DNA of 55,101 bases from a virus: the IMG/VR virus record IMGVR_UViG_3300024265_000006, positions 1 through 55,101 of that record; one strand, given 5' to 3'. The position numbers were made by a program, and so were the translations under genes. The notes below the pieces were generated by a model. The model was not told the origin of the DNA, did no database searches, and saw only the letters and a program-made list of their open reading frames with translations. Numbering within the stretch: the first letter of the stretch is position 1; the number at the start of each line of letters is the position of its first letter. Shown one piece after another: positions 14,101 through 21,507 of the stretch.

Positions 14101-14235
14101 TTACTCATCATCCTCTTCAAATTTATTAATTAAATATATTGAAATCGCAACGCATGTAACAGCGAATATAAATAATACAGACATCGCGACTGTGGTTAAA
14201 GTAAGCGCACGCATCGCTATATCAAAGGTCAACAT
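14101..14235 (-). CDS. 44-aa membrane protein
   Basis: MLTFDIAMRALTLTTVAMSV followed by LFIFAVTCVAISIYLI and an acidic tail. The ATG 14235 lies within the end of the upstream gene, in a different frame. Function unknown. Confidence 0.5.
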   Translation of the reverse strand: MLTFDIAMRALTLTTVAMSVLFIFAVTCVAISIYLINKFEEDDE

Positions 14236-14422
14236 AATCTTTGGCCGGTTCAGGTTTTTTTTGGTCGTACTCTATGTATTCAGTTTCAGTAATTATAGCA
14301 TGAGCCATCACTAAGCCGTTTAGCATTGCTAGGCTCTGCTTGCAAATTAGGTGGTTCCCAGTTTTTTCTGCGTCAGCTATAAACTCAGCCAGCTTAATAA
14401 TATTTAATTCGTGTTTTGTCAT
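14222..14422 (-). CDS. 66-aa hypothetical protein
   Basis: Helical protein (NIIKLAEFIADAEKTGNHLI) with a charged C-terminus. No family recognised. It follows an AGCCCG hairpin. Confidence 0.55.
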   Translation of the reverse strand: MTKHELNIIKLAEFIADAEKTGNHLICKQSLAMLNGLVMAHAIITETEYIEYDQKKPEPAKDYVDL

Positions 14423-14453
14423 GTTAGTTCCTTTGTTGTTTTACTACTGGTAA

Positions 14454-14471
14454 AGCCCGAATTAACGGGCT
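14454..14471 (-). terminator. Hairpin between 14495 and 14422 genes
   Basis: Minus strand AGCCCG, six-base loop, CGGGCT, then TTTACC. Short U-run, so it is a weak terminator or an attenuating stem. Confidence 0.5.
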
Positions 14472-14494
14472 GGTTTTGGTAGTCCAGAGCATTA

Positions 14495-14680
14495 TCAATG
14501 TTGAAGTTTTATAGATTGAATCTCGAATAAAACCTTATCATGACAATCATAACAAACATTTTCTTCGCTTGATTCTCCAGTTAAATTTCCTGAATTGTCG
14601 TCATCGTACTTGTCTGACTCGATTCGGAACTTATCACCTTCAACAATTTGCTTTTTACATATCGTGCATTTGAATTTCAT
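14495..14680 (-). CDS. 61-aa CxxC zinc protein
   Basis: Two pairs, KCTICKKQ near the N-terminus and VCYDCHDK near residue 44, with an acidic linker. A four-cysteine zinc ribbon is likely. Function unknown. Confidence 0.6.
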   Translation of the reverse strand: MKFKCTICKKQIVEGDKFRIESDKYDDDNSGNLTGESSEENVCYDCHDKVLFEIQSIKLQH

Positions 14681-14700
14681 GTTTATTCCCTTAATTTATA

Positions 14701-14964
14701 TCACTTATCTGATTCATTATTAATGTGAGCCCAATCCAGCGCTTTGATTGCCTCAATCTTTCCAGCGATAACGTTTAACTTTGCCATATCTCTGTTTAGA
14801 TTAGACTGAGCGACCCCGTTAATCTTTGCGCTTTGGCTAATTGTGAAGCCCTTGGTTAAGTGATCGATAATTGCTTGGTGCATGTCCTCACTATCCATTT
14901 TGGTGAAGCTGATTATTAGCTCTACGCGCTTTTGGGGTTCACTTCCCTGGATTAGGTATTTCAT
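14701..14964 (-). CDS. PapB-like helix-turn-helix regulator
   Basis: ATG 14964 has GAGAAG at good distance and is preferred over the ATG at 14979. The core IIDHLTKGFTISQSAKINGV followed by AQSNLNRDMAKLNVIAGKIE parallels the PapB/FocB adhesin-operon regulators (helix, YSR..V..KY..N.G..S..L.RL). Those proteins bind AT-rich DNA cooperatively. In a phage the target is unknown; host fimbrial genes or phage promoters are both conceivable. Confidence 0.6.
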   Translation of the reverse strand: MKYLIQGSEPQKRVELIISFTKMDSEDMHQAIIDHLTKGFTISQSAKINGVAQSNLNRDMAKLNVIAGKIEAIKALDWAHINNESDK

Positions 14965-14965
14965 A

Positions 14966-15289
14966 TTACTTCTCGGCATCGCTAGGCGAGCTAATACTTA
15001 GCAGAGATTCAAAGCTAGCAATAATCCCTTTGTCTTTGCGAATAGAATTCTCCAACCTTTCTATTTGTGACTTAATAGTTACATCAAACAAGTCAGCATC
15101 AATGGCCACGGCTCCGTTTGATGTCCCGCCATTAATATAACAAACCGCCGGTTGAAGGTGTGATGCTGTAGCGGTTACCGCTAGAGCTTTCAATTTATCA
15201 ATAGTTTTTTCAGCATCTTCGATTTTCTTGATTTTATCTTTTATTAATTTCATATCGTTCTCGCTTCTACTTGTTAGTGGCTTACCCAT
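14966..15289 (-). CDS. 107-aa helical hypothetical protein
   Basis: Helix-rich at both ends (IKDKIKKIEDAEKTIDKLKA and IKSQIERLENSIRKDKG) with a Gly/Ser-rich middle. It may start at ATG 15289 or ATG 15253. It lies next to the DUF1351 gene and could belong to the recombination block. Confidence 0.55.
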   Translation of the reverse strand: MGKPLTSRSENDMKLIKDKIKKIEDAEKTIDKLKALAVTATASHLQPAVCYINGGTSNGAVAIDADLFDVTIKSQIERLENSIRKDKGIIASFESLLSISSPSDAEK

Positions 15290-15330
15290 AAGATAAGCCT
15301 TGTTTGTGGGTTTGGGTATTAGACCTTTGG

Positions 15331-16314
15331 CTAGTATCGAATGGTTACTGCCGGGATTAAGCCCTTGGCAATTGCTTTAACTATCGCTTTCGCCCCTACC
15401 TCATGAAATCCCAACGCCATAATAGCGTCTTTTGCTGCGTTGTTTTTAGCCATCTTATTATCTAAATCAGCCTCGCGAGCTGCCTGATTTCGCTTTTGTT
15501 GGTCGGCTAGAGCTTGCTGGCGTTTAGCTTCGGCTGCCTGGACATTTTTGGTGGCAATTAATTTGTCGTTGTAATCGTAAGCATCGCTGATGTATTCAAT
15601 CCATTCGTCAAGAGCTTGACGTTTGCGGGCTTCTTCTGCGGCTATCGCTGCCTGTCTATCAAAATCAATTTTGGCGTTGATTCCGTAAGCCTCAGCGATA
15701 TAAGTTAACCATTCGGCATCCTTGGTGGCTTGCTTTGCTGCGGCTTCACGCTGTTCGGCTGCGGCAGTATCAAGCTGTGCCTGTTTAATTTCAGCCGCAG
15801 CTTCTAGCTCGGCTTTGGCTGTTGCCTTGGCTGCCGCCTCAATTTTTGCCGTTTCAATTTCAGCCAATCGATCAGTTTCGGTCTGGGCTGCTTTTAGATC
15901 TCGATTTTCTTTTTCAAGATAACCCGCCTCTAAATCAGCATCGAACTTAACAAGATATGCCTTAACATCTTTTATTTGCTTCTGCTCGGCTTGGTAGTCA
16001 GTTAACGGTTGGCGCAATTCAGTTTGCAGATCGTTTAAAAAGTCCTTAACCTTTTTGCGGTTCGCGTCAATTTTCTTAGGGATAAGTTTGTATTCAGCCG
16101 CCAGTGCTTTTCCTTCATCTTCAAGAAATGTCTTACAATCGGTAACCTTGGTGATATTTTTTGTTATTTCACTGCGGGTTTTTGTTGTCGAAATATCAGG
16201 AACGTGAGCCCTAGCTTCTTTGGCTATTTCATCAAGGATTTGATCAACCGAATCGCCCTTGGTGAAAAACGGAATAATTTTTAATCCTTTAATTACCAAT
16301 AGTTCAGTTTTCAT
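15331..16314 (-). CDS. DUF1351-family protein
   Basis: 327 aa from ATG 16314, which has AAAGGTG upstream. The N-terminal 140 residues match the DUF1351 pattern (EGKALAAEYKLIPKKIDANR). A long Ala/Glu/Lys-rich coiled coil follows (AETDRLAEIETAKIEAAAKA). DUF1351 proteins are regularly found beside phage recombination genes (ERF/RecT, SSB). Their biochemical role is not settled. Position next to SSB and ERF agrees. Confidence 0.75.
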   Translation of the reverse strand: MKTELLVIKGLKIIPFFTKGDSVDQILDEIAKEARAHVPDISTTKTRSEITKNITKVTDCKTFLEDEGKALAAEYKLIPKKIDANRKKVKDFLNDLQTELRQPLTDYQAEQKQIKDVKAYLVKFDADLEAGYLEKENRDLKAAQTETDRLAEIETAKIEAAAKATAKAELEAAAEIKQAQLDTAAAEQREAAAKQATKDAEWLTYIAEAYGINAKIDFDRQAAIAAEEARKRQALDEWIEYISDAYDYNDKLIATKNVQAAEAKRQQALADQQKRNQAAREADLDNKMAKNNAAKDAIMALGFHEVGAKAIVKAIAKGLIPAVTIRY

Positions 16315-16315
16315 A

Positions 16316-16582
16316 TTATTCACCTTTCCCGATCAATTTTGAGATTGTGTTTAGCTTATCCAATGATGGTTCGCGAGTTTTATCATCCTCATTAATGAAT
16401 GACTCAATTAAAGATCTGATTTTTTCTTGGCGTTTACCGGTGAATTTAACGGAGTAATACCCATCAGATGCACTGATTAGATAACCATCCTTTTTTGAAG
16501 CCTGGTTAACCATGTTGATTTTTTTCTGTATATCTTCGCTTTGTTGTTCTACTGATTTAATCAGAAATTTTAAGTTTTCCAT
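16316..16582 (-). CDS. 88-aa hypothetical protein of the recombination block
   Basis: The ATG at 16582 has AGGTGG at the right distance, so it is chosen over the GTG at 16591. MENLKFLIKSVEQQSEDIQK is coiled-coil-like; a small beta hairpin (GYYSVKFTGKRQEK) follows. It overlaps the start of the DUF1351 gene and is probably co-translated with it. Confidence 0.6.
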   Translation of the reverse strand: MENLKFLIKSVEQQSEDIQKKINMVNQASKKDGYLISASDGYYSVKFTGKRQEKIRSLIESFINEDDKTREPSLDKLNTISKLIGKGE

Positions 16583-16656
16583 TTCATCCACCTGTTAGTT
16601 TGTTAGCCTCCATATTAGAGGTTGTTTATTGTTTTGTATCTACTACCTTAGTCTAT

Positions 16657-16675
16657 GCCGCGCTGTTAACGCGGC
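16657..16675 (-). terminator. GCCGCG/CGCGGC hairpin after ssb
   Basis: Perfect six-base stem with a seven-base loop between ssb and the 88-aa gene. No U-run follows on the minus strand. It may act as an mRNA-stabilising or processing stem rather than a terminator. Confidence 0.4.
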
Positions 16676-16692
16676 TGTTGTTTATGTATTCG

Positions 16693-17193
16693 TCAAAATG
16701 GAATGTCGTCGTCCCATCCGTCATCTAAGTCAGGCGCTTGAGCTGGCTGCTGTTGCGGCGCTTGACGTTGCACTGGTTGCTGTTGGTAGCCACCTTGTGG
16801 AGCTGACTGTTGCTGTCTTGCTGGTTGCTGACCTTGGCCACTTGGCGGATCTAACATTTGCATAACACTTGAGAATCCATCTAAAACAATCTCAGTTGTA
16901 TAGCGATCGGCCCCGCTTTGATCTTTCCATTTGCGAGTCTGAAGTTTTCCCTCAATATAAATTTTCGAGCCTTTGCGCAAATACTCACCAGCGATTTCCG
17001 CGAGCTTGCCAAAGATAGCCACCCGATGCCATTCGGTTTTTTCTTTCTTCTCGCCTGTCTGCTTATCCTTCCACGCTTCAGAAGTTGCCAGAGAGATATT
17101 TGCAACAGCACCCCCGTTTCGCATATATCTTATTTCAGGATCTTGACCTAAAACCCCAAGGATTGTTACTTTATTTACTCCACGTTGTGCCAT
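16693..17193 (-). CDS. ssb: Single-stranded DNA-binding protein
   Basis: 166 aa. Residues 1-110 form a typical bacterial SSB OB fold ([20 protein letters not shown], then [19 protein letters not shown]). A Gln/Pro-rich linker (residues 115-155) leads to the acidic tip WDDDIPF, which recruits partner proteins. It coats ssDNA during replication and recombination and lies next to ERF, as in many phages. Confidence 0.95.
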   Translation of the reverse strand: MAQRGVNKVTILGVLGQDPEIRYMRNGGAVANISLATSEAWKDKQTGEKKEKTEWHRVAIFGKLAEIAGEYLRKGSKIYIEGKLQTRKWKDQSGADRYTTEIVLDGFSSVMQMLDPPSGQGQQPARQQQSAPQGGYQQQPVQRQAPQQQPAQAPDLDDGWDDDIPF

Positions 17194-17197
17194 GATG

Positions 17198-17779
17198 TTA
17201 CCCTTTAATTAGTTTATTTAATGATTCGATTTGCTGACCATTTAAGTTAGGCCATGCTTTAGCTATTGATCCTTGCCAGTTTTCTTGGACAAAACCGACA
17301 TCATTGTTTTTAATTGCCTCGTTGATTAAATCAATTTCGGGAGCCATTTGTTTAGCTGCTTTAGCCTGTATTTTGACGTTGCAGGCGTCTTCATCTTCTT
17401 GAGTCATGCCAATGATAGCTGTGTAAGCATAACGTCGCATATAGGTGATTGATGCGCCCATTGCTTGAGCTGGATTCTTGCCCGCACCGCCTTGAAGTAC
17501 CGCCTTTTCCATAACAAACGCGTCACGCATCCATTCTCCGCTTGAGTGAGTCAGCATAGTGGTTAAAGTTGTGCCTTTATCTGATTGCCCCAATAACTGA
17601 GTGACCGCCAAATTATGCTTTAAAAGCGGCTCACGTGCAGTTTCGATACATTGAGCAAGGTCGGCATATTTGTAACCGTGACCAGCCTTGCTTTTTGCTG
17701 CCATGGTTAGCTCGCCTTGAAACAATACGAAAGCAGCGAATAGCTCACTTGTTTTTTCTGACATTTCCATATTAATCAT
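17198..17779 (-). CDS. erf: ERF-family single-strand annealing protein
   Basis: 193 aa. The ERF pattern is clear: [20 protein letters not shown] in the first third and [18 protein letters not shown] with DEDAC in the second. P22 Erf and relatives form rings on ssDNA and anneal complementary strands, which supports circularisation and recombination. The start is ATG 17779, overlapping the 33-aa gene; MSEKTSELF just inside is an alternative. Confidence 0.9.
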   Translation of the reverse strand: MINMEMSEKTSELFAAFVLFQGELTMAAKSKAGHGYKYADLAQCIETAREPLLKHNLAVTQLLGQSDKGTTLTTMLTHSSGEWMRDAFVMEKAVLQGGAGKNPAQAMGASITYMRRYAYTAIIGMTQEDEDACNVKIQAKAAKQMAPEIDLINEAIKNNDVGFVQENWQGSIAKAWPNLNGQQIESLNKLIKG

Positions 17780-17873
17780 TCCAGAAGGCGCGATCCGCCT
17801 CAGTTAGTTGCTCTAAAGTCAAGCCGATTCTTTCGGCGCATTCTTCCATAAACTTTAACTCCGAATCATTCAT
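17772..17873 (-). CDS. 33-aa hypothetical protein
   Basis: MNDSELKFMEECAERIGLTL, then [14 protein letters not shown]. Start overlaps the upstream gene's stop (ATGAATGA), and its stop overlaps the erf start. The coupling on both sides supports a real tiny gene. Confidence 0.4.
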   Translation of the reverse strand: MNDSELKFMEECAERIGLTLEQLTEADRAFWND

Positions 17874-18138
17874 GTCTAGCCCCTTTTGGATAAACCATGT
17901 CGGAAGTCAATGCCTTAACTTTGATAGCCTCGTTGTTTTGCTTTCGTAGCTTATACATTAACTCGCGGAACCTTTGATCTGAATCAACTCGCGCCTGCAC
18001 TCTTGCTTGATGCCGTAACGCTGAGTTTTCTACGCTAATCTTATCGCCTAGCGCTTCATGCTGCGCCATTTGCTCGATGGCTCCGGCCAATGCTTCGGCA
18101 TTAGTTGCATAACATCGGCGAGACATCAGGCCGCTCAC
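17866..18138 (-). CDS. 90-aa helical hypothetical protein
   Basis: GTG at 18138 follows GGGGGC and overlaps the upstream stop. An ATG at 18126 is possible. Long helix with a basic middle (RVQARVDSDQRFRELMYKLR). Co-transcribed with erf and ssb. Function unknown. Confidence 0.55.
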   Translation of the reverse strand: MSGLMSRRCYATNAEALAGAIEQMAQHEALGDKISVENSALRHQARVQARVDSDQRFRELMYKLRKQNNEAIKVKALTSDMVYPKGARHE

Positions 18139-18296
18139 TTTTTGCCCCCAAATAACCGCCTGTGCTTTGCGGCCACTGCGTCAGCTAAAATCTTAGTGCG
18201 AGCCTTTCCAACTGGAATATTATCAACAGCTTTAATTTCCTGTTGTTGCTTAATTGTTAGGTCGGACATTTGAACGTCCATATTTTTAGTTTTCAT
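18135..18296 (-). CDS. 53-aa hypothetical protein, first gene of the recombination operon
   Basis: MKTKNMDVQMSDLTIKQQQE followed by a basic region ending RRLFGGKK. The first cistron downstream of the minus-strand promoter at 18327-18354. Too short for most ORF callers. Function unknown. Confidence 0.5.
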   Translation of the reverse strand: MKTKNMDVQMSDLTIKQQQEIKAVDNIPVGKARTKILADAVAAKHRRLFGGKK

Positions 18297-18326
18297 TTGC
18301 TACCTCGCTTCGTTTTGATGCGTTCA

Positions 18327-18354
18327 TAATTACACGCTATCAAATTACTGTCAA
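18327..18354 (-). promoter_or_regulatory. Minus-strand promoter of the recombination operon
   Basis: TTGACA (18354-18349) and TAATTA (18332-18327), 16-nt spacer, read on the minus strand, about 30 nt upstream of ATG 18296. It faces away from the plus-strand promoter of the 18457 gene. Confidence 0.65.
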
Positions 18355-18397
18355 CAACTTTATACCTTTAAAAATACCTTTGATTTATCCTTGAAAA

Positions 18398-18432
18398 TAT
18401 ACTTGACTTACTAAAGCCTCACATAGTAACGT
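18398..18432 (+). promoter_or_regulatory. Plus-strand promoter of the 18.4-20.7 kb unit
   Basis: TATACT (18398-18403) is a good -10 without a clear -35. Alternatively TTGACT (18403-18408) with TAACGT (18427-18432) at an 18-nt spacing. The intergenic region is the divergent start of both arms. A clear AGGGAGA Shine-Dalgarno precedes ATG 18457. Confidence 0.45.
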
Positions 18433-18456
18433 ATCTAAAACAAAGGGAGAGCCACC

Positions 18457-18675
18457 ATGACAGCACAGCAATTCACATACAGACCGGTAACAATCGATAT
18501 AGCAGGCCAAGAAATAGAGTTAGAAGTCTCTGGCGAGATAGATTCAAGCGGCAAAGTCTTTTTAGATGAGCTCTACCATAAAGCCGACAAAATCTATTCA
18601 GATCACGTTGAAGACATGCTAAAAATTCAGGTGGTTCGTGATTCGATTGAGAATCAGATAAAGGGGCGTAAATAA
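18457..18675 (+). CDS. 72-aa hypothetical protein, first plus-strand gene
   Basis: Beta-rich N-terminus (YRPVTIDIAGQEIELEVSGE) and a helical C-terminus (VEDMLKIQVVRDSIENQIKG). Strong ribosome-binding site AGGGAGA. Its stop overlaps the next start by one base. Confidence 0.6.
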   Translation: MTAQQFTYRPVTIDIAGQEIELEVSGEIDSSGKVFLDELYHKADKIYSDHVEDMLKIQVVRDSIENQIKGRK

Positions 18676-18908
18676 TGAGGCGGTTAACACAGCAAGAGAT
18701 TGATAAAGCGCCTGACTGGGCAACGCATTACTTCATTGGAGCAAGAAGTGAAAAGGTTATATTTATCAACAAGAGCAGTAAGCACTATAAATACCAAGGA
18801 GCCGTTGTAACTAGAAGTATTAGCGACGGTGACAACGATCTATTTATAAGAAAGTCAAAACCAATACTAAGCAAGCCGATCAAACTAACAGTGAGCGACT
18901 TATCATGA
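18675..18908 (+). CDS. 77-aa LTQxEIDxAPxWATHY-family protein
   Basis: Begins MRRLTQQEIDKAPDWATHYF. The same N-terminal module opens the 122-aa protein at 25370-25738. It is common in small phage proteins of enterobacteria and marine gammaproteobacteria. Function unknown. Confidence 0.65.
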   Translation: MRRLTQQEIDKAPDWATHYFIGARSEKVIFINKSSKHYKYQGAVVTRSISDGDNDLFIRKSKPILSKPIKLTVSDLS

Positions 18909-18985
18909 ACTGGGATAAATTTTGTAATAGCCCGTGGGCTATCGTCTTAGCCGTCATTATAGGAGTAGCCATCAATGCCATATAA
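18905..18985 (+). CDS. 26-aa membrane peptide
   Basis: MNWDKFCNSPWAIVLAVIIG then VAINAI: one hydrophobic helix. ATGA overlap with the upstream gene, and the next start lies inside it. Real translation is plausible but unproven. Confidence 0.4.
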   Translation: MNWDKFCNSPWAIVLAVIIGVAINAI

Positions 18986-19082
18986 AAAACACGCAAAACG
19001 TTGGTTTTGGTTCTTGTTTGTAGTATTCGCAATTATCGAAGCCTATTCATTCGTTAATATAATTGAGGTGATGCAATGGTAA
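18975..19082 (+). CDS. 35-aa membrane peptide
   Basis: MPYKKHAKRWFWFLFVVFAI, then an acidic end. Basic N-terminus followed by one helix. Both ends overlap neighbouring cistrons. Confidence 0.4.
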   Translation: MPYKKHAKRWFWFLFVVFAIIEAYSFVNIIEVMQW

Positions 19083-19384
19083 ATTTTAAATTCAAAGAAG
19101 GTGATTACGTTGAAATAATAAAATCACAATCAGGAAGTGAAGGGCACAGATTTATTATTAGTAAGTTTGGGGTTAAAAATCTAGTTAACGAAGATGGTAC
19201 GCTTTACGCAAAAGAACGCAAAAGCTATAAGACAGACTTGAAAACTACAAGTATCGGCAACTTTAAATGGTCGGAAGAGTCAAATTTAAAGCTAGTAAAC
19301 CCAGATACTGACGCTATATCAAAGTCAAGCTTCAGTGAAATTATAAACGAAATATCTAATTTCTCACTAATAACGGAGCAATAA
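19076..19384 (+). CDS. 102-aa hypothetical protein
   Basis: MVNFKFKEGDYVEIIKSQSG opens a small SH3/KOW-like beta fold, typical of phage proteins that begin with (F)K.GD.V. A lysine-rich middle and helical end follow. No named family. Confidence 0.6.
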   Translation: MVNFKFKEGDYVEIIKSQSGSEGHRFIISKFGVKNLVNEDGTLYAKERKSYKTDLKTTSIGNFKWSEESNLKLVNPDTDAISKSSFSEIINEISNFSLITEQ

Positions 19385-19386
19385 TC

Positions 19387-19584
19387 ATGGCAGATTTCAT
19401 ATTTAATCAAACACCAGACGAGCAGCAAGCCGGTCAGTTAAAAATCGAAGCCAACAGCATCAACAAGATTAGAAAGGCTAACGAGATGATTCAAACTAAA
19501 AAGGGTAACGCATTAAGAAAGCGAGCGGCCAATGCGGAAAACGCAGCCTGGTTATTAAACGAACTTAAAGAATCGTGGGAGTAA
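19387..19584 (+). CDS. 65-aa helical hypothetical protein
   Basis: FNQTPDEQQAGQLKIEANSI continues as one amphipathic helix ending ENAAWLLNELKESWE. Coiled-coil-like. No family recognised. Confidence 0.55.
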   Translation: MADFIFNQTPDEQQAGQLKIEANSINKIRKANEMIQTKKGNALRKRAANAENAAWLLNELKESWE

Positions 19585-19587
19585 ATC

Positions 19588-19800
19588 ATGCCAGGTTTCG
19601 TAATTAACAAATCAAAGAATAGGCCATCAGTTAAGGTTGGCGACAAATACCCTAACAAGCACTCTAGCGACCAGGTAACCGTCACTATGTATTGCAACTA
19701 TAACAACGTAACAGTTAAATTCAGCGATGGTCGCGAGGGATTTGGTTCGGTGCTGGCGCTCAGGGCTGGGACAATTAGACCTATTGGAGAGGTAAAGTGA
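19588..19800 (+). CDS. 70-aa hypothetical protein
   Basis: Beta-rich (VGDKYPNKHSSDQVTVTMYC, NNVTVKFSDGREGFG), similar in style to short phage GxxY...VT..N...V.V.F..G proteins. Its stop overlaps a GTG that begins the next gene. Confidence 0.6.
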   Translation: MPGFVINKSKNRPSVKVGDKYPNKHSSDQVTVTMYCNYNNVTVKFSDGREGFGSVLALRAGTIRPIGEVK

Positions 19801-19967
19801 GCGTATTAAAAGTTATCAAGAAAGTATCAGACGAAAAGCTCACATACAGCCTAATGAAATCTGACACAAAGTTTTATGTTCACATTAACAATCACGTCAA
19901 CAACGAGAACGCTGTGATAGTTCCATTATCAAAGCTGGGCGAATTACTAACACATATTGAGGAGTGA
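19797..19967 (+). CDS. 56-aa hypothetical protein
   Basis: GTG at 19797 overlaps the preceding stop (GTGA). The frame reads SVLKVIKKVSDEKLTYSLMK and then VIVPLSKLGELLTHIEE. No known motif. The GAGGAG near its end is the Shine-Dalgarno of the next gene. Confidence 0.45.
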   Translation: MSVLKVIKKVSDEKLTYSLMKSDTKFYVHINNHVNNENAVIVPLSKLGELLTHIEE

Positions 19968-19971
19968 TAAA

Positions 19972-20442
19972 ATGAGTAAACGATACGGAAGACAGCAGAA
20001 ACGGAAGCACAAAGCGTTAATTGAGGAGCTTCAAAAGCAAGTTGCTAACGTTTCCAGGGATATTAGCGTGGCAAAAAATATTATTGATGTTGCATACAAA
20101 ATTTGCCCAAATTCGATATGTTTCGAGCCTGCAAAAATCAATCAAAATACATGGGAATTTCGCGGCCATAGCGCAATGATTGTAAATCTCAACCCTTGGG
20201 ATCATGGCGGCGAGTCGGCGGGTATACAAATAGATGCCAGAGCAATAAACTTATATCAACTTGAGGCCGAATTAAGGGGTAGCGGTTTCGCTGACGCTAT
20301 TCACTTTGAAGCTTCTTTATGGTCAGAACGTGAAGGAGGATATAGATCAGCCTATCGAATAAGCAAAGAAGGTATTAAGTATGTAAGCAAGGATCGAACA
20401 ACAAGGGAGCTGGCCGAACATTTAGTTGGTCAAGTAATCTAG
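19972..20442 (+). CDS. 156-aa hypothetical protein
   Basis: ATG 19972 has GAGGAG at ideal spacing and is preferred over the start at 19957. A basic coiled-coil N-terminus (RQQKRKHKALIEELQKQVAN) leads to a globular alpha/beta domain. No named family. Confidence 0.65.
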   Translation: MSKRYGRQQKRKHKALIEELQKQVANVSRDISVAKNIIDVAYKICPNSICFEPAKINQNTWEFRGHSAMIVNLNPWDHGGESAGIQIDARAINLYQLEAELRGSGFADAIHFEASLWSEREGGYRSAYRISKEGIKYVSKDRTTRELAEHLVGQVI

Positions 20443-20492
20443 CACAATCAAGCGCTTTAACAACCACTAAACTATGACCGATAAAGGGGATA

Positions 20493-20723
20493 ATGATGAA
20501 ATGTAAACCGTCAAGCGAGTGGCACGAAGATTTAGGCGCATCAATTTTCATTAGCTTTAGCAAAGATGAAAGCGGTAATATTCTTGGTGAGCCACCAGAG
20601 CTTTATTACGGAAGCGGATATTTAGAGGAAGATTTCGACTTTGAAAAATGGACCCATTATATAGATGGCGACTTCAATTTTATATTTTCAGATGCCGACC
20701 CCTTAAATTTCCCACCACGGTAA
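20493..20723 (+). CDS. 76-aa acidic hypothetical protein
   Basis: Acidic protein (LEEDFDFEKWTHYIDGDFNF). AAAGGGGATA precedes two adjacent ATGs at 20493 and 20496. Last gene of the first plus-strand unit, directly before a terminator. Confidence 0.55.
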   Translation: MMKCKPSSEWHEDLGASIFISFSKDESGNILGEPPELYYGSGYLEEDFDFEKWTHYIDGDFNFIFSDADPLNFPPR

Positions 20724-20733
20724 CCACCCACCA

Positions 20734-20756
20734 AGCCCTCACTCCGAGGGCTTTTT
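20734..20756 (+). terminator. Intrinsic terminator closing the first plus-strand unit
   Basis: AGCCCTC (20734-20740), loop ACTCC, GAGGGCT (20746-20752), then TTTT. Placed between two convergent genes. Confidence 0.85.
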
Positions 20757-20765
20757 GCCAAAAAG

Positions 20766-21068
20766 TTACGCTTTGTCGTGTAGGTTCTGTTTTAGAAGGT
20801 AGCCCTCAAGCTGCCAAATCTTATTAACAGCGTTTGATCTCGCAATCTTTCGCCCCAGTTCAGCGTTAAAGTTTTCAGGACTAGCACACGCAGACTCACC
20901 AATAACAGTGTAGCCATTTTCAAGTGTCAGCAAGCACGCGGTAAACGTTGTGCCAGCAAAAACATGATACTGCTCGGACGCGATAACTTGCTCTAGTCGC
21001 TCTGGTGTTACCCGTGGAGCCGTTAAGCCTTTTTCGATAATTTCTTTTTCAATCTTTAGATCAGTCAT
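20766..21068 (-). CDS. N4 gp49 / Sf6 gp66 family protein
   Basis: 100 aa from ATG 21068. The family core is obvious: EQYHVFAGTTFTACLLTLEN, then GYTVIGESACASPENFNAEL with GRKIARSNAVNKIW. The family is widespread in phages and has no settled biochemical role. The longer ORF starts at 21107, but that ATG is at or before the predicted transcription start of the minus promoter, and GAAAAAGAGATTG precedes ATG 21068. It is the only minus-strand gene between 18.4 and 30.0 kb. Confidence 0.85.
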   Translation of the reverse strand: MTDLKIEKEIIEKGLTAPRVTPERLEQVIASEQYHVFAGTTFTACLLTLENGYTVIGESACASPENFNAELGRKIARSNAVNKIWQLEGYLLKQNLHDKA

Positions 21069-21109
21069 TTTATCAATCTCTTTTTCAGTCTTGCCAAATT
21101 GGCCCATTA

Positions 21110-21190
21110 ATTATAACACGTTTTCTTTTGCCAAAAACAAATCAATCAAAGTGTTGACGTGGACACGAATATAATTAATAATGTGTACAC
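21110..21190. promoter_or_regulatory. Divergent promoter/operator region
   Basis: Minus strand: TATAAT (21115-21110) for the gp49-family gene. Plus strand: TTGACG (21154-21159), 17-nt spacer and AATAAT (21177-21182) for the 21212 gene. The perfect palindrome GTGTACAC (21183-21190) sits just after the plus -10, and a near copy GTGGACAC (21159-21166) sits just after the -35, centres 24 bp apart. This is the layout of a repressor-controlled promoter. Confidence 0.6.
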
Positions 21191-21211
21191 AATCTAAATA
21201 AAGGAAGTGTC

Positions 21212-21493
21212 ATGCAAACTCAATCAGGATTAAAGGCAATAATACTAGTAACCGAGTTTAATCAATCAGTAGTTGTTGAAGAAACCAGCGGTAATATTAA
21301 CTTCATTGAAGATATAAAAAATTACAACGGTTACGTCGAAGATATTTTTTATGAAATGGAAACGCCGACCGAAAAAGGCTTTTATGAATTCAATGGCCAA
21401 GCTGATGTTAGCACTGATATTAACGGTCATATCGACGAGGTAAATTACTCAGGTGAATTCGTAAAAGTTGACGAGTTCAAATTCAAACAATAA
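21212..21493 (+). CDS. 93-aa acidic hypothetical protein
   Basis: Very acidic and beta-rich (AIILVTEFNQSVVVEETSGN, FYEFNGQADVSTDINGH). First gene of the second plus-strand unit, with AAGGAAG Shine-Dalgarno. A DNA mimic is conceivable from the charge but not shown. Confidence 0.55.
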   Translation: MQTQSGLKAIILVTEFNQSVVVEETSGNINFIEDIKNYNGYVEDIFYEMETPTEKGFYEFNGQADVSTDINGHIDEVNYSGEFVKVDEFKFKQ

Positions 21494-21507
21494 AACAAGG
21501 AATCGCA

